Assembly: GCF_001623565.1 (NCBI RefSeq)
Contig: NZ_CP015196.1
Coordinates: forward strand, 682,001 to 746,000
Source of the DNA: Streptococcus marmotae
Lineage (GTDB): Bacteria; Bacillota; Bacilli; Lactobacillales; Streptococcaceae
Direction of reading: 5' to 3'
Length of the DNA stretch: 64,000 bases
Part shown: positions 9,052 to 18,540 of the stretch, one piece after another
How the letters are laid out: every line of letters starts with the position of its first letter
Numbering within the stretch: position 1 is the first letter of the stretch
The notes under the pieces: model-generated
Seen by the model: only the letters and a program-made list of their open reading frames with translations
Databases searched by the model: none
Told to the model about the DNA's origin: nothing
Position numbers and translations under genes: made by a program

Positions 9052-9491
9052 AAGTTCAATGCCTCCTTGATACGTTTGAGATAGCGACGGGACGAGTAAG
9101 TCACGTCTTTATTTTTTAAGACAAGTTTAACAAGACCGTTTGTGGTCACTTGTAAATGGTCCAGTTGATGTAAATTGATGATTTCCGATTGCGAAACCTG
9201 CAAGAAATACTGCGGCAACATCTCCTTGACCTGATAGAGGCGCAAAGAAGATGTGTAACAGTCATCTTTCGTTTTGACCTGCAAGATACGATTTTCCAAA
9301 TAGAGGGTGTAAATATCATCCCAATCCAGAAAATAGACATTCTCCCCCTTTTTGACCGTTAAAGTAGTTGAAACGGTGTCCAGCCGCTTGGTATAAGCAA
9401 TCAAATCCGCAATAACTGGGGTCACGGCACGCGCTTCAATCATGACCCTATCTTCTGCAATATCCGGGTCAATCTCAACTCTTACTTTCAT
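9048..9491 (-). CDS. LytTR-domain transcriptional regulator without receiver domain
   Basis: 147 residues from the ATG at 9491, which has AAAGGAG upstream; the longer frame to 9542 lacks a ribosome site. The C-terminal half (about 50-147) is a LytTR DNA-binding domain (NVYFLDWDDIYTLYLENRILQ, then FLQVSQSEIINL and SSRRYLKRIKEAL). There is no phosphorylation domain, so control must come from the coupled membrane protein. Direct repeats typical of LytTR sites lie just upstream and point to autoregulation. The divergent small-peptide cassette is a plausible target. Confidence 0.85.
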   Translation of the reverse strand: MKVRVEIDPDIAEDRVMIEARAVTPVIADLIAYTKRLDTVSTTLTVKKGENVYFLDWDDIYTLYLENRILQVKTKDDCYTSSLRLYQVKEMLPQYFLQVSQSEIINLHQLDHLQVTTNGLVKLVLKNKDVTYSSRRYLKRIKEALNL

Positions 9492-9547
9492 ATAGAACTC
9501 CTTTCTTGCCTTTATTAAACACCATTTATGAACAGTTTGCAATAGCC

Positions 9548-9581
9548 GTTGCCTATGTGGCTGAATGCGGTGTTTATGTGG
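9548..9581. promoter_or_regulatory. direct repeats, likely LytTR binding site
   Basis: GTTGCCTATGTGG (9548-9560) recurs as GGTGTTTATGTGG (9569-9581), 21 bp apart, i.e. two helical turns. Paired direct repeats on one face are the hallmark of LytTR operators. A perfect palindrome TGGTTAACCA (9579-9588) overlaps the second repeat. The site lies between the LytTR gene (-) and the + strand cassette. Confidence 0.5.
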
Positions 9582-9629
9582 TTAACCATAAATAGACAAC
9601 CAAAACATATAATAAAATAATAAATATTG

Positions 9630-9658
9630 TTGACAATCTCAAAAAAAAATTGTACAAT
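9630..9658 (+). promoter_or_regulatory. consensus promoter of the small-peptide cassette
   Basis: TTGACA (9630-9635) and TACAAT (9653-9658) are separated by 17 bp. The first start codon with a ribosome site is 50 nt downstream. Confidence 0.75.
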
Positions 9659-9666
9659 AATAAAGT

Positions 9667-9680
9667 AGAAAACGTTTTCT
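9667..9680. promoter_or_regulatory. cre-like operator at the transcription start
   Basis: AGAAAACGTTTTCT is a perfect 14-bp palindrome lying just after the -10 element. Its core resembles LacI/CcpA-family operators (cre). A repressor bound here would block the promoter. Confidence 0.5.
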
Positions 9681-9707
9681 TTTTTATTGTTTAATATGGA
9701 GGTTCGT

Positions 9708-9758
9708 ATGGTAGGAATCAATACTGCACGCTACAGAAATGGAGATTGGATTATATAG
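9708..9758 (+). CDS. 16-residue ORF with strong ribosome site
   Basis: MVGINTARYRNGDWII is preceded by GGAGG with 5-nt spacing and by a consensus promoter. No family is recognised and it carries no signal peptide. It may be a leader peptide, a signalling peptide or an immature bacteriocin-like product; a chance ORF cannot be ruled out. It is 55 nt before the secreted-protein gene, which has its own ribosome site. Confidence 0.4.
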   Translation: MVGINTARYRNGDWII

Positions 9759-9813
9759 CTCAATACTTCTTGATAGAATTTCTTACAACATATATTAATA
9801 AGGAGGTTTTCTC

Positions 9814-10449
9814 ATGAAAAAATTAACTTTTCTGATTTTACTCATTGGCGCCTTATTTACAACTCCTATTTGGCAACATAATGCTGTACAGGCTGACACG
9901 CAAGAAAATCTGACAATCAATTTTAAAGATTTTAAATTTACAACCACCGATTATAAAGATTTTGATGTTTCAGTTAATTACTATCAAGTTGGACTAACAG
10001 AAGTAGCAGATATTATCGAAAATCAGACTGGACAAACTCTAGAATCTATCAAAGTTATTCCTAATCTTTTCCGTTCTGGTCATACTTATTCGCACACACT
10101 TAGCAGGAGCGCTTCTTTTGGACGAACAACTTTACAATTAGATGTTCACGTCGAAATCTACACCAATGGTTCTTTTCGACAAATCAATTCTGTCCAAGGG
10201 CATTACCTAGGTATAACCAACTTCATCACCAATACTTCTATTGAAGGGAAAGATGTCAGTGTTTGGTCATCAAATGGTTTTCCAACTACTGAATTGAAGT
10301 ATGCTTATAGTGGTACTCTCGTTGCAACAATAAATAGTGGATTTAACGCCGGTATTAAAGGCGAACTATTTCAGGCTGGATTTCATATGAGTGGCGATAA
10401 TCATTACAGACTTCCATTCAATAGAAACGGTTCAATTAGTCTCTACTAA
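9814..10449 (+). CDS. secreted protein of unknown function
   Basis: 211 residues. A clear signal peptide (KK, hydrophobic residues 4-18, likely cleavage after AVQA at about residue 27) is followed by a mature domain rich in Thr, Asn, aromatic residues and predicted beta strands, with no cysteine and no LPxTG or lipobox. I do not recognise the family. The ATG has a near-perfect AAGGAGG. It stands between the 16-aa ORF and the 39-aa membrane peptide in one apparent transcript. The divergent LytTR regulator is the most likely controller. A secreted bacteriocin-like or adhesive role is possible but unproven. Confidence 0.8.
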   Translation: MKKLTFLILLIGALFTTPIWQHNAVQADTQENLTINFKDFKFTTTDYKDFDVSVNYYQVGLTEVADIIENQTGQTLESIKVIPNLFRSGHTYSHTLSRSASFGRTTLQLDVHVEIYTNGSFRQINSVQGHYLGITNFITNTSIEGKDVSVWSSNGFPTTELKYAYSGTLVATINSGFNAGIKGELFQAGFHMSGDNHYRLPFNRNGSISLY

Positions 10450-10464
10450 AAAAAGGAAATACCT

Positions 10465-10584
10465 ATGAAGCTAAGAGATAGTCTCATCATTGGAACTGCC
10501 ATTATCATTGGTTCGATTATCATCAGTCTAACCATACAAGCTGGGCTGAACTACATTGCAGAAACAATTTCTATTTTCCACTAA
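10465..10584 (+). CDS. 39-residue single-helix membrane peptide
   Basis: MKLRDSLIIGTAIIIGSIII begins a peptide with a basic start, one long hydrophobic helix (about 7-27) and a short polar tail ending SIFH. AAAGGAAAT precedes the ATG, 15 nt after the secreted-protein stop codon, so it is very likely in the same operon. Size and form fit a small immunity protein, toxin-like peptide or export helper; which one cannot be told. Confidence 0.55.
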   Translation: MKLRDSLIIGTAIIIGSIIISLTIQAGLNYIAETISIFH

Positions 10585-10610
10585 CTAAGAATCATTCTAT
10601 CAAGAAGAGA

Positions 10611-10634
10611 AGAGGCTGGGGAATCCCCAGTCTC
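10611..10634. terminator. bidirectional terminator between the peptide cassette and mutS
   Basis: AGAGGCTGGGGA and TCCCCAGTCTCT pair almost completely and lie between two convergent genes. T-runs are poor, so the hairpin itself is the main evidence. Confidence 0.6.
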
Positions 10635-13166
10635 TTATACTAATTTCTTCAATTCAGCTAAGGCATTCATGGCTTCAAGCGGAGTCATGGCATAAATATC
10701 TAACTTCTCTAATTGTTCTAGTGCTGGATGTGGGGCGGAAAAGAGGTCCATTTGACCGACAGGAGGTTGGAAGGGGGCCTCTTCTACTCTCTGCGGTAAC
10801 TGATTTTGATTTTCTAGGGATTGTAAAATAGTGTCTGCCCGCTGCAAGAGATCGTCTGGCATACCCGCAATTTTAGCCACATGAATTCCATAAGACTTAT
10901 CAGCAGGTCCTGAAGCAATCTTGTGCAAGAAGGTCACTTGACCATTGTGTTCTAAGGTTGACACATGGACATTTTCTAAATGTGCCAAGGTTTCACTTAA
11001 ATCGGTCAATTCGTGATAGTGGGTCGCAAACAAGGTCTTTGCTCCGATACGATCATGAATGTATTCAATAATCGATTGAGCCAAGGCCATTCCATCATAG
11101 GTGGCCGTTCCACGCCCTAATTCATCAAAGAGAATCAAGGACTGTTCGCTCGCTAAACGAATAGCTTTATTGGCTTCCATCATTTCAACCATAAAGGTTG
11201 ACTGGCCACTCACTAGGTCATCTGCTGCTCCAATTCGGGTAAAAATCGCGTCAAAAATCGGTAAGGTAACAACCTCTGCTGGCACATAGGAGCCCATTTG
11301 CGCCATGATGACAATCATGCCCAGCTGGCGCATATAGGTTGATTTACCACTCATATTCGGTCCTGTAATCAACTGCATATTGGTCCGTTCATCAAGGACA
11401 ATCGAATTAGGAATATAGGTCTGCTTGCCCATCACTTTTTCAACAACTGCATGACGCCCTTGTTCAATGGTTAATTGACGCGTGTCCGTAAACTGAGGAC
11501 ATACATAGCGCTGGTTTTCTGCCACAACAGCAAAGGATTGCAGTACATCAATCGTCGCAATAGTCCGCGCTAGCCTCTGCAGGCGACTGATATATTTTTC
11601 CACTTCTTGTCGAATCCGCATGAAAATCTCATACTCCAGATGAGCCGATTTATCACGTGCCTCGAGCATTTGTCCCTCAATTTTTGCCAACTCTTCTGTC
11701 CCATAGCGCTCTGAATTTTTCAAGGTTGCCTTCCGGAAAAAGTGGTCGGGAACGTTGTTAAGATTGGAATTGGTTACGTGGAAATAGTAGCCATCTTTTT
11801 TATTATAATCAATTTTTAAATTGTTAATTCCTGAATTGGCTCGCTCCTTGGCTTCTATTTCAGCAATCCAGCCAGTCCCTTCACGCATGACCAGACGGTA
11901 TTGATCCAAGGTGGTATCAAACCCTGTCTTGATAATATTCCCATCTGTAATAGTCCCTTGGGCTTCGGGATCAATTGCTTCACTAATCAAGGCATGAAGC
12001 TCAGGAATGGCATCCAAACCTGAAATCAAGGGAGCAAGAGCAGGCTCATTCATCTGCTCTAAGATCGTCCGTATTGCAGGCACATTTGACAAAGTCTGAG
12101 AAAGTTGCAATAAGTCCTTCGGTATAGTTTTACCAAAGGAAACCCGACTAGCCAAGCGCTCAATATCATAAACCCCTTTTAAACTCTCCACCAAATCGCT
12201 TCGCTCAAAGAAATAATCTAGAAAGACCTGCACCACACGTTGACGCGATTCGATTTTCGTACGGTCAATCAAGGGGCGGTCAATCCACGAACGCAGTAAG
12301 CGTAAGCCCATGGCCGTTTTGGTTTCATCCAAAAGCCAGTAAAGACTGCCATGCTTCTTTCCTGTTCGGGCATTTTCCAGCAAATCAAGACTCGATTTGG
12401 TCGCATAATCCATCTGCAAATAATCCTTGATTTCATAATGCTGTACCTTTTGCAAATGAACCAAGTCCCGTAACTGCGTCCGTAAGACATAGCTCAGGAG
12501 TTTGCCAGCTACATTTTTTTCAATTGCAATTAAAGATGAATCAAGCAACTGCGTATCATCTGCTACTGTATCCTCATGAGATAAGAGAAGATTCATTTGA
12601 GATGTCAGAACCTGCTCCTCTTCCTCCGACAAAGAATAGCCAATGACCAATTCACGCGCACGAAGGTTACGAATTTCACCGCACAATGTCATAAAATCAT
12701 CTAGGCTGGTCACAAAAAACTGCCCTGTCGCCACATCCATATAAGACAAGGCATAGGTCACGCCTTGGCGATCCACCGCCACCAAAAAGTTACTTTCAGA
12801 GCCGATTTTGGACGAGTCCACAACCGTCCCAGGTGTAATAATCTGAACAACTTCACGTCTCACGACACCAACAGCCGTCTTAGGGTCTTCCACCTGTTCA
12901 GCAATTGCGACCTTATGTCCCAAATCAACCAGAGTATCAATGTACTGCTGGGCTGCATGATAGGGAACGCCTGCCATCGGAATGGGATTTTCCGCATTTC
13001 GGTTGCGACTGGTCAAAGTTAATTCCAAAATCTGTGCTGCCTCTACTGCATCATCATAAAATAATTCATAGAAATCCCCCATGCGAAATAGCAAAAAAGC
13101 ATCTGGATAGTTTGCTTTTATATCCAGATACTGTTGCATGCCGGGTGAAATTTTTTCTTTTGTCAT
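10635..13166 (-). CDS. mutS: DNA mismatch repair protein MutS
   Basis: 843 residues, usual length. The mismatch-binding F-x-E motif ([12 protein letters not shown]) is near residue 35, and the ATPase carries Walker [27 protein letters not shown] and the [10 protein letters not shown] switch. It recognises base mismatches and recruits MutL. It follows argR by 10 nt, the common argR-mutS pairing of streptococci. Confidence 0.97.
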   Translation of the reverse strand: MTKEKISPGMQQYLDIKANYPDAFLLFRMGDFYELFYDDAVEAAQILELTLTSRNRNAENPIPMAGVPYHAAQQYIDTLVDLGHKVAIAEQVEDPKTAVGVVRREVVQIITPGTVVDSSKIGSESNFLVAVDRQGVTYALSYMDVATGQFFVTSLDDFMTLCGEIRNLRARELVIGYSLSEEEEQVLTSQMNLLLSHEDTVADDTQLLDSSLIAIEKNVAGKLLSYVLRTQLRDLVHLQKVQHYEIKDYLQMDYATKSSLDLLENARTGKKHGSLYWLLDETKTAMGLRLLRSWIDRPLIDRTKIESRQRVVQVFLDYFFERSDLVESLKGVYDIERLASRVSFGKTIPKDLLQLSQTLSNVPAIRTILEQMNEPALAPLISGLDAIPELHALISEAIDPEAQGTITDGNIIKTGFDTTLDQYRLVMREGTGWIAEIEAKERANSGINNLKIDYNKKDGYYFHVTNSNLNNVPDHFFRKATLKNSERYGTEELAKIEGQMLEARDKSAHLEYEIFMRIRQEVEKYISRLQRLARTIATIDVLQSFAVVAENQRYVCPQFTDTRQLTIEQGRHAVVEKVMGKQTYIPNSIVLDERTNMQLITGPNMSGKSTYMRQLGMIVIMAQMGSYVPAEVVTLPIFDAIFTRIGAADDLVSGQSTFMVEMMEANKAIRLASEQSLILFDELGRGTATYDGMALAQSIIEYIHDRIGAKTLFATHYHELTDLSETLAHLENVHVSTLEHNGQVTFLHKIASGPADKSYGIHVAKIAGMPDDLLQRADTILQSLENQNQLPQRVEEAPFQPPVGQMDLFSAPHPALEQLEKLDIYAMTPLEAMNALAELKKLV

Positions 13167-13176
13167 CTCATCCCTC

Positions 13177-13617
13177 TCAATCCAAGTAAGATTTTATTTC
13201 AGCTTCTACCTGCTTAGCCGCTACTTCATCACGACAAATAACCAACAAGGTATCTGCTCCTGCCAAGGTCCCTAAAATCGTAGTCGGTTTTTCAATATCA
13301 ATAATATTGGCCATCAAGGCTGCTTCACCCAATTCTGAATGCAGAACCAAAATAAAACTCGCACGCTCTACTTTATAGGCATATTTAGCCAATAATTGAG
13401 TAAAAGTCATTTCCTCTTGCGTGATGGGCAAGGTGTAGTAAGAACTTCCATTTTCATGCACTTTAACAAGACCCAACTCCCGCAAATCGCGCGATAAGGT
13501 GGTCTGGGTCACAGAAACACCACGTCGAACAAGCCCTTGCTGTATCTCTGCCTGCGTCCGAATCTTTTCCTCACGAATCATATCTTGAATGACTTCTTGT
13601 CTTTGTATTTTATTCAC
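13177..13617 (-). CDS. argR: arginine repressor ArgR (ArgR/AhrC family)
   Basis: 146 residues. An N-terminal winged helix ([14 protein letters not shown], then [23 protein letters not shown]) is joined to a C-terminal oligomerisation and arginine-binding domain with [16 protein letters not shown]. It controls arginine metabolism as a hexamer. It is divergent from argS across a short region that holds a large inverted repeat. Streptococci have two or three paralogs; this is the copy linked to argS and mutS. Confidence 0.93.
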   Translation of the reverse strand: MNKIQRQEVIQDMIREEKIRTQAEIQQGLVRRGVSVTQTTLSRDLRELGLVKVHENGSSYYTLPITQEEMTFTQLLAKYAYKVERASFILVLHSELGEAALMANIIDIEKPTTILGTLAGADTLLVICRDEVAAKQVEAEIKSYLD

Positions 13618-13659
13618 TCATCTACCTCAAACTGTATATTATATGAATAGTATAACAAA

Positions 13660-13702
13660 TTTTAACATATTTCTCATGCGTAACATCAGAAATATGTTAA
13701 AA
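13660..13702. promoter_or_regulatory. symmetric argR/argS divergent promoter region
   Basis: TTTTAACATATTTCT (13660-13674) and AGAAATATGTTAAAA (13688-13702) form a perfect 15-bp inverted repeat around a 13-nt centre. The same -10-like sequence (TTAAAAT) therefore faces both genes. ATGAATA half sites close by resemble ARG boxes, so ArgR may bind here. Confidence 0.5.
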
Positions 13703-13729
13703 TAGAATGAATAACTCTGGAGGTTTATT

Positions 13730-15418
13730 ATGAATCAAAAAATGCTTGTTGCTGAAAAACTCGCAACTGCCATTTCTAGTCTTGAACTAGAAGCGATTTA
13801 CGCACTATTAGAAAAACCAAAATCATCTGAAATGGGAGACATCGCTTTTCCTGCTTTTTCATTAGCAAAGGTTGAGCGCAAAGCGCCTCAAGCTATCGCA
13901 GCGGACATCGTGGAAAAATTAGATACAGACGGATTTGAAAAAATTGTTGCAACTGGTCCTTATGTCAACTTTTTCTTAGACAAAGCAGCCATTTCACACG
14001 CAACCTTGACCCAAGTCATCGAAGAAAAAGAGCAATATGGACAACAAAAACGTGGTGAAGGACAAAACATCACCATTGACATGTCTAGTCCAAACATCGC
14101 AAAACCCTTCTCAGTTGGTCACTTGCGTTCTACGGTTATCGGAGATGCCCTTGCTAATATCTATGAAAAGATGGGTTACAAGGCGCTTCGTATCAACCAT
14201 TTGGGGGACTGGGGCAAACAGTTTGGTCTCTTAATCGTGGCCTACAAGCTATGGGGCGATAAGGCTGCTGTCGAAGCCAATCCGATTTCAGAATTGCTCA
14301 AACTCTATGTCCGTATCAATGCTGAAGCTGATGAAAATCCTGAACTAGACGAAGAAGGACGGAAGTGGTTTAAAAAATTAGAAGACGGAGATGCAGAAGC
14401 TCTTGAACTCTGGCAATGGTTCCGTGATGAAAGTCTAGTTGAGTTTAACCGTATCTATGACAAGCTCAATATTACCTTTGATTATATTCAAGGTGAGGCT
14501 TTCTACAACGATAAGATGGAAAAGGGAATTGGCATTCTCAAAGAGAAAAACCTCCTGCAAGAATCAAAAGGTGCCATGATTGTTGACCTTGAAGACTACA
14601 ATCTCCCACCAGCTCTAATCATGAAATCAGACGGCGCAACCCTCTACATCACTCGTGATATTGCAACAGCCCTTTACCGCAAAGAACAGTACAACTTCGT
14701 CAAAAATATTTACGTCGTGGGGCAAGAACAAGCCAACCACTTCAAGCAGTTAAAAGCCGTTCTCAAAGAAATGGGACTTGACTGGAGTGATGATATGCTT
14801 CACATCGCCTTTGGTTTGGTGACAAGAGACAAGAAAAAACTGTCTACTCGTAAGGGAAATATCATCCTCTTAGAACCAACTCTTGATGAAGCCGTTTCTC
14901 GTGCCCTTTCTCAAATCGAAGCAAAAAATCCTGATTTGGAAGACAAGGAAGCTGTCGCAGAAGCTGTTGGTGTAGGAGCTGTCAAATTCTTCGACCTCAA
15001 AACAGACCGCGAAAATGGTTATGACTTTGATTTGGAAGCAATGGTATCCTTTGAAGGGGAAACTGGTCCTTACGTCCAATATGCCTACGCACGGATTCAA
15101 TCCATTCTCCGCAAAGGCAACTTCACACCAGCAACGGACAACCAGTATCAATTGACTGATGCAGAAAGCTGGGAGATTATCAAACATCTCCAAAACTTCG
15201 CCAACGTCATCGAAAAAGCTGCTGACAAGTACGACCCATCCTTGATTGCCAAGTACGCGATTAACCTTGCCCAAGCCTTTAACAAATACTACGCACACAC
15301 TCGCATTCTTGATGAAAGTCCAGAACGCGACAGCCGCCTAGCTTTGGCTTATGCAACAGGTGTTGTCTTAAAAGAAGCTCTTCGCCTCCTTGGTGTTGAA
15401 GCTCCTGAAAAAATGTAA
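13730..15418 (+). CDS. argS: arginyl-tRNA synthetase
   Basis: 562 residues, class I. The HIGH-type motif is seen in [17 protein letters not shown], the KMSKS counterpart is KKLSTRKGN (ArgRS often lacks the exact motif), and the C-terminal anticodon-binding helices end in [12 protein letters not shown]. It charges tRNA-Arg. Ribosome site CTGGAGG, 7 nt before the ATG. Divergent from argR. Confidence 0.97.
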   Translation: MNQKMLVAEKLATAISSLELEAIYALLEKPKSSEMGDIAFPAFSLAKVERKAPQAIAADIVEKLDTDGFEKIVATGPYVNFFLDKAAISHATLTQVIEEKEQYGQQKRGEGQNITIDMSSPNIAKPFSVGHLRSTVIGDALANIYEKMGYKALRINHLGDWGKQFGLLIVAYKLWGDKAAVEANPISELLKLYVRINAEADENPELDEEGRKWFKKLEDGDAEALELWQWFRDESLVEFNRIYDKLNITFDYIQGEAFYNDKMEKGIGILKEKNLLQESKGAMIVDLEDYNLPPALIMKSDGATLYITRDIATALYRKEQYNFVKNIYVVGQEQANHFKQLKAVLKEMGLDWSDDMLHIAFGLVTRDKKKLSTRKGNIILLEPTLDEAVSRALSQIEAKNPDLEDKEAVAEAVGVGAVKFFDLKTDRENGYDFDLEAMVSFEGETGPYVQYAYARIQSILRKGNFTPATDNQYQLTDAESWEIIKHLQNFANVIEKAADKYDPSLIAKYAINLAQAFNKYYAHTRILDESPERDSRLALAYATGVVLKEALRLLGVEAPEKM

Positions 15419-15424
15419 AGAACA

Positions 15425-15478
15425 AAAGGAGTGGGCCTCAATCGTGATTTCAAAGAAATCGATTAACCTCACTCCTTT
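15425..15478 (+). terminator. argS terminator
   Basis: AAAGGAGTG and CACTCCTTT frame an imperfect inner stem (with GATTTC / GAAATC) and CTTTC follows. The inner sequence recurs, inverted, at about 18510-18535 near the island. The rest of 15479-15611 holds a short AATTGAAAATT hairpin and no gene. Confidence 0.6.
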
Positions 15479-15611
15479 CTTTCTAGGTTCGGGCTAAACG
15501 AATCTGTATGTTGATTAACTTTCACAATTGAAAATTGTGAGCAGTTGGAAATAGGGCTAGCGAAGGAATGTTCGCTAACCCTTCTAAAAACTGTTAAAGC
15601 CATAAAGAAGC

Positions 15612-15642
15612 AAGGCTGGACACTTTTGTCTCAGCCTTTTTT
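15612..15642. terminator. hairpin between argS and the broken ABC transporter gene
   Basis: AAGGCTG and CAGCCTT pair around ACACTTTTGTCT, and TTTTTTC follows on the + strand. It adjoins the end of the pseudogene and can serve both convergent units. Confidence 0.6.
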
Positions 15643-17241
15643 CTATACCTCTAATAACGTTTGTTCTGACAAACTCAGATGTTTTACCTTATGTTTTTGA
15701 ATAGCTTCCTCTGAAAAATGATGTGCTACTTCAATTACTGTACTGTTTAAATTTGCTAAAATATTTCGAATATTTTCTGAGTTTTCCTTATCAAGAGCAG
15801 AAGTTCCTTCGTCCACTAAAATGATAGACTTATCATGAAGAATTGCCCTTGCAATCTCTAATCGTTGCTTTTAACCACCAGACAATGAAATTATTCTATC
15901 ATCACAAACGATATCCAATAAATTTGAACCTAATTCTGTGACTAATCCTAACCGACTTAATATTGAAAGAACCTTGACTTCATCTATTTCTTTTCCTAGG
16001 AGAAGATTGTTTCTAATAGAAGTCTGGAACAAGACTGGCTCTTGGCTGATTCTTGAGATAGACGAACTTAATTCAACGCTTCTATTTCCTACCCTACCAA
16101 CTATTCTGCCTGAATCTGGAATAAACACTCCCTGCAATAAATCTAAAATCGTTGTTTTCCCTGTTCCAGACGAACCTGAAATAAGATATTTTTTTCCATA
16201 TTCGAATGTATAACTAATCCCTTCAACTATTTTTTTGTTTCCGAAACTAAAATGAACATCTTCTAATACAATATCAACTTTATCATCAACAGATTTATCT
16301 CCTGAGAAGTCTGTCTTTACCTGTAAAATTTTGTATATCTTTTCTCGTGCTTCTTTTGTGGTATTAATTTGATTAAGCAACATTGACACATTTCGTAAAG
16401 GATAAATGACTCTATCACTTGCTAGGAACATAGCAACAACCGCACCAGCTTCTAGCTGTCCTCTAATGACAAAATACAAAGCACCAGTAATCGGAACAAT
16501 ATAGCCAACCCAAGATAAAATAGCAGAGATAAAATTAGCAAAATTCTGGGTATTCTTAAAAGATTTGTTTACCCCTTCAACCTCTCTTAACTTAGATGAG
16601 ATTTCTTGGTTTGAAAAATTATAAGCCGAATAAGTTTTAATTACTTTTCGACCAGCAAATATACTTTTTAATCTAGCTGTAAACTCTTCGTTTGCATTTG
16701 ACCACTCTAGCGACTTCTTCTGAATTAAACTGCTCATTAACTTAGGTGGCAGCATAGGCAAGAAAGAAAAGATAATAAATAGAACAGCAATAGTTGGATT
16801 TAAATAAATAAGATATCCCATAGAAACGATTCCCATCGTTCCAAAAGATAGAACGTCTAAAAGCACTCCGATATAATTGCTTTCAACTAACGTAAAGTCA
16901 TTCAACATGAATGAGACAATTTCATCTGTATCATTTTTATAATCATCTACCTGCAGCTTATTTGTAATATATTGCTCCTTGATTTTAATGTTAATGATAT
17001 ACAACAGTTTGTTTCTTAAAAAAGAATTTAATTGTCCACTCACCATAATCAATGAATATAGTATAAAAGCAGATAAACTAAAACCCAAGACTTCCTGAAT
17101 GCTACTGTTCCTATCAAACTCTGTTACCTTCGAAATAACTGATGATAATATAACTCCATCAAAAGAAGCAATCACCATCGTCAATAAAATAAAGACTAGA
17201 AGATATTTAGGAGAATATTTTAGTAAGTATTTATAATTCAT
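15643..17241 (-). pseudogene. ABC exporter (permease-ATPase fusion) broken by a stop codon in the LSGGQ signature
   Basis: The ATG at 17241 (AAGGAG 8 nt before) opens a frame of 532 codons that matches the intact exporter at 19184-20785 along its whole length. The permease half has six membrane segments. Walker A (SGSSGTGKTT) is present, but after LSGG the expected Gln codon is TAA (15871-15873) and the frame then continues KQRLEIARAILHDKSIILVDEGTSALD and on to TAG at 15643. The single change CAA to TAA removes Walker B and the H-loop. The gene still has a consensus promoter. It is either a recent pseudogene or a sequencing artefact; the truncated product should not hydrolyse ATP. Confidence 0.85.
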
Positions 17242-17271
17242 GTATCTCACTCCTTTCATATTTATGAGAAT

Positions 17272-17300
17272 ATTTTAACACCACAAAATAACTTTGTCAA
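17272..17300 (-). promoter_or_regulatory. promoter of the broken exporter gene
   Basis: On the - strand TTGACA (17295-17300) and TAAAAT (17272-17277) are 17 bp apart, about 30 nt before the start codon. Confidence 0.7.
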
Positions 17301-17369
17301 TACTCTTTATGTTTATTTTTATATTTTTTATATTTATAATCATCTAAATGTTTTATACTATCTTAAACA

Positions 17370-17425
17370 AACAGTAAGGCTTGAGTTTTATATCTAACCA
17401 GAAATAAAACTCAAGCCTTACTGTT
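17370..17425 (-). terminator. terminator of the PlcR-like regulator gene
   Basis: Two perfectly complementary 22-nt arms (17370-17391 and 17404-17425; AACAGTAAGGCTTGAG...) lie 6 nt after the stop codon. TTTAAG follows on the - strand. Confidence 0.8.
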
Positions 17426-17431
17426 GTTAAA

Positions 17432-18298
17432 TTATACATACTTTTCATTCATATATCGCTCCAGAGTTAGCACCATTTTTTGATTATCATCCATTTTATA
17501 TAAAAATTGAGAAACTTGAAAATAGTGCAACACCACTTCTTTATCAGCAAAATCTTCACTAATATTTCCTAATAGACAGTACAAATCTGCTAATAAATAA
17601 TTTGAGCGATATTGTTTACAGCGCTTAATCGCTTCTGTCGTTTCGTTAATTGCTTTTGTAATATTTTTATTAAGCCATAAAAATCTACAACAATTATAAC
17701 TAAATTTAATTGATAGTTCCAGATCATCTAATGTAGTGATTCGGATATTTCGAAACTTTTCAGCTAGCTGATCATACCTATCCTCAAACCTTTCTAATTC
17801 ACCACTTTCAAAATAGAAATTCATCAGTGTATTCGATAAGTGCAGGTAAATTGTATCACTTTCACTCAATTGAGATAATGTAGCTTCTAATTTATCTATT
17901 GCTTCTAGCTGTTTTTCGTAATAATAGAACGTAATCATCGACTCTATCCAAGCTAAATAGATTTGATCCGATAGGTTCAAACGATGACTTTGAGCCACTT
18001 CTGCATCATAAATATACTTTAGTGTTTCATAATCTCTATAATCTATGAATTTTTTTGATAATATTCTAAACTTCTCTAACCCTTTTGTTTCCTCTGGTTC
18101 AGTTTCATCAAAAAAGTAATTCATACTCACATTTAACTTTTTTGAAATCTCATATAATAACTCAGAACCCGGAGTATAATTTCCTTTCTCCATTCGACTA
18201 ATTTGTCCTTGCTCACAGATTCCGTCTGCCAATTCTGCCTGCGATAGCTTCATTTCTAGACGCTTATTTTTTAATCTCGTAGCTAACAATATTCCCAT
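17432..18298 (-). CDS. PlcR-like (RNPP-type) HTH/TPR regulator
   Basis: 288 residues. Residues about 8-62 are an XRE helix-turn-helix (LSQAELADGICEQGQISRME) closest in style to PlcR/TprA regulators, and residues 75-288 are degenerate TPR helices that in this class bind a short re-imported peptide. It has its own promoter and terminator. No obvious PapR-like peptide gene was found next to it. It lies between the broken exporter and a membrane-protein gene inside the lanthipeptide island, so it may govern one of them; this is inference. AT content is high like the rest of the island. Confidence 0.75.
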   Translation of the reverse strand: MGILLATRLKNKRLEMKLSQAELADGICEQGQISRMEKGNYTPGSELLYEISKKLNVSMNYFFDETEPEETKGLEKFRILSKKFIDYRDYETLKYIYDAEVAQSHRLNLSDQIYLAWIESMITFYYYEKQLEAIDKLEATLSQLSESDTIYLHLSNTLMNFYFESGELERFEDRYDQLAEKFRNIRITTLDDLELSIKFSYNCCRFLWLNKNITKAINETTEAIKRCKQYRSNYLLADLYCLLGNISEDFADKEVVLHYFQVSQFLYKMDDNQKMVLTLERYMNEKYV

Positions 18299-18325
18299 CT
18301 TTTTTCTCCTATTTGTTTTTTCTTC

Positions 18326-18354
18326 ATTATAGCATCAATTATATGCTAAATCAA
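18326..18354 (-). promoter_or_regulatory. promoter of the PlcR-like regulator gene
   Basis: TTGATT (18349-18354) and TATAAT (18326-18331) on the - strand, 17-bp spacing. Confidence 0.65.
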
Positions 18355-18420
18355 ATATTTTAAATGTTTAAAATCATATAAATCATTTGAATTAAAATTA
18401 CAATACTATTCTAAGGCTCT

Positions 18421-18452
18421 AAAAAGAGGCTGGGACAAACGTCCCTAACCTC
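18421..18452 (-). terminator. terminator of the 177-aa membrane-protein gene
   Basis: On the - strand GAGGTTAGGGAC pairs with GTCCCAGCCTC and TTTTT follows. It lies about 90 nt after the stop codon. Confidence 0.65.
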
Positions 18453-18540
18453 AGTATTTTTGTAGACTTAATAGTTTAGCGCAGTAGCTGTCAGGTTTAC
18501 AGGGTGGAATTGATTTCTACGAAATCACGATTGAGCATAT

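Noticed and set aside
9515..9721. 68-aa ORF on the - strand upstream of the LytTR gene
   Set aside because: It translates the AT-rich divergent promoter region, including the -35, -10 and palindromes; composition is not protein-like.
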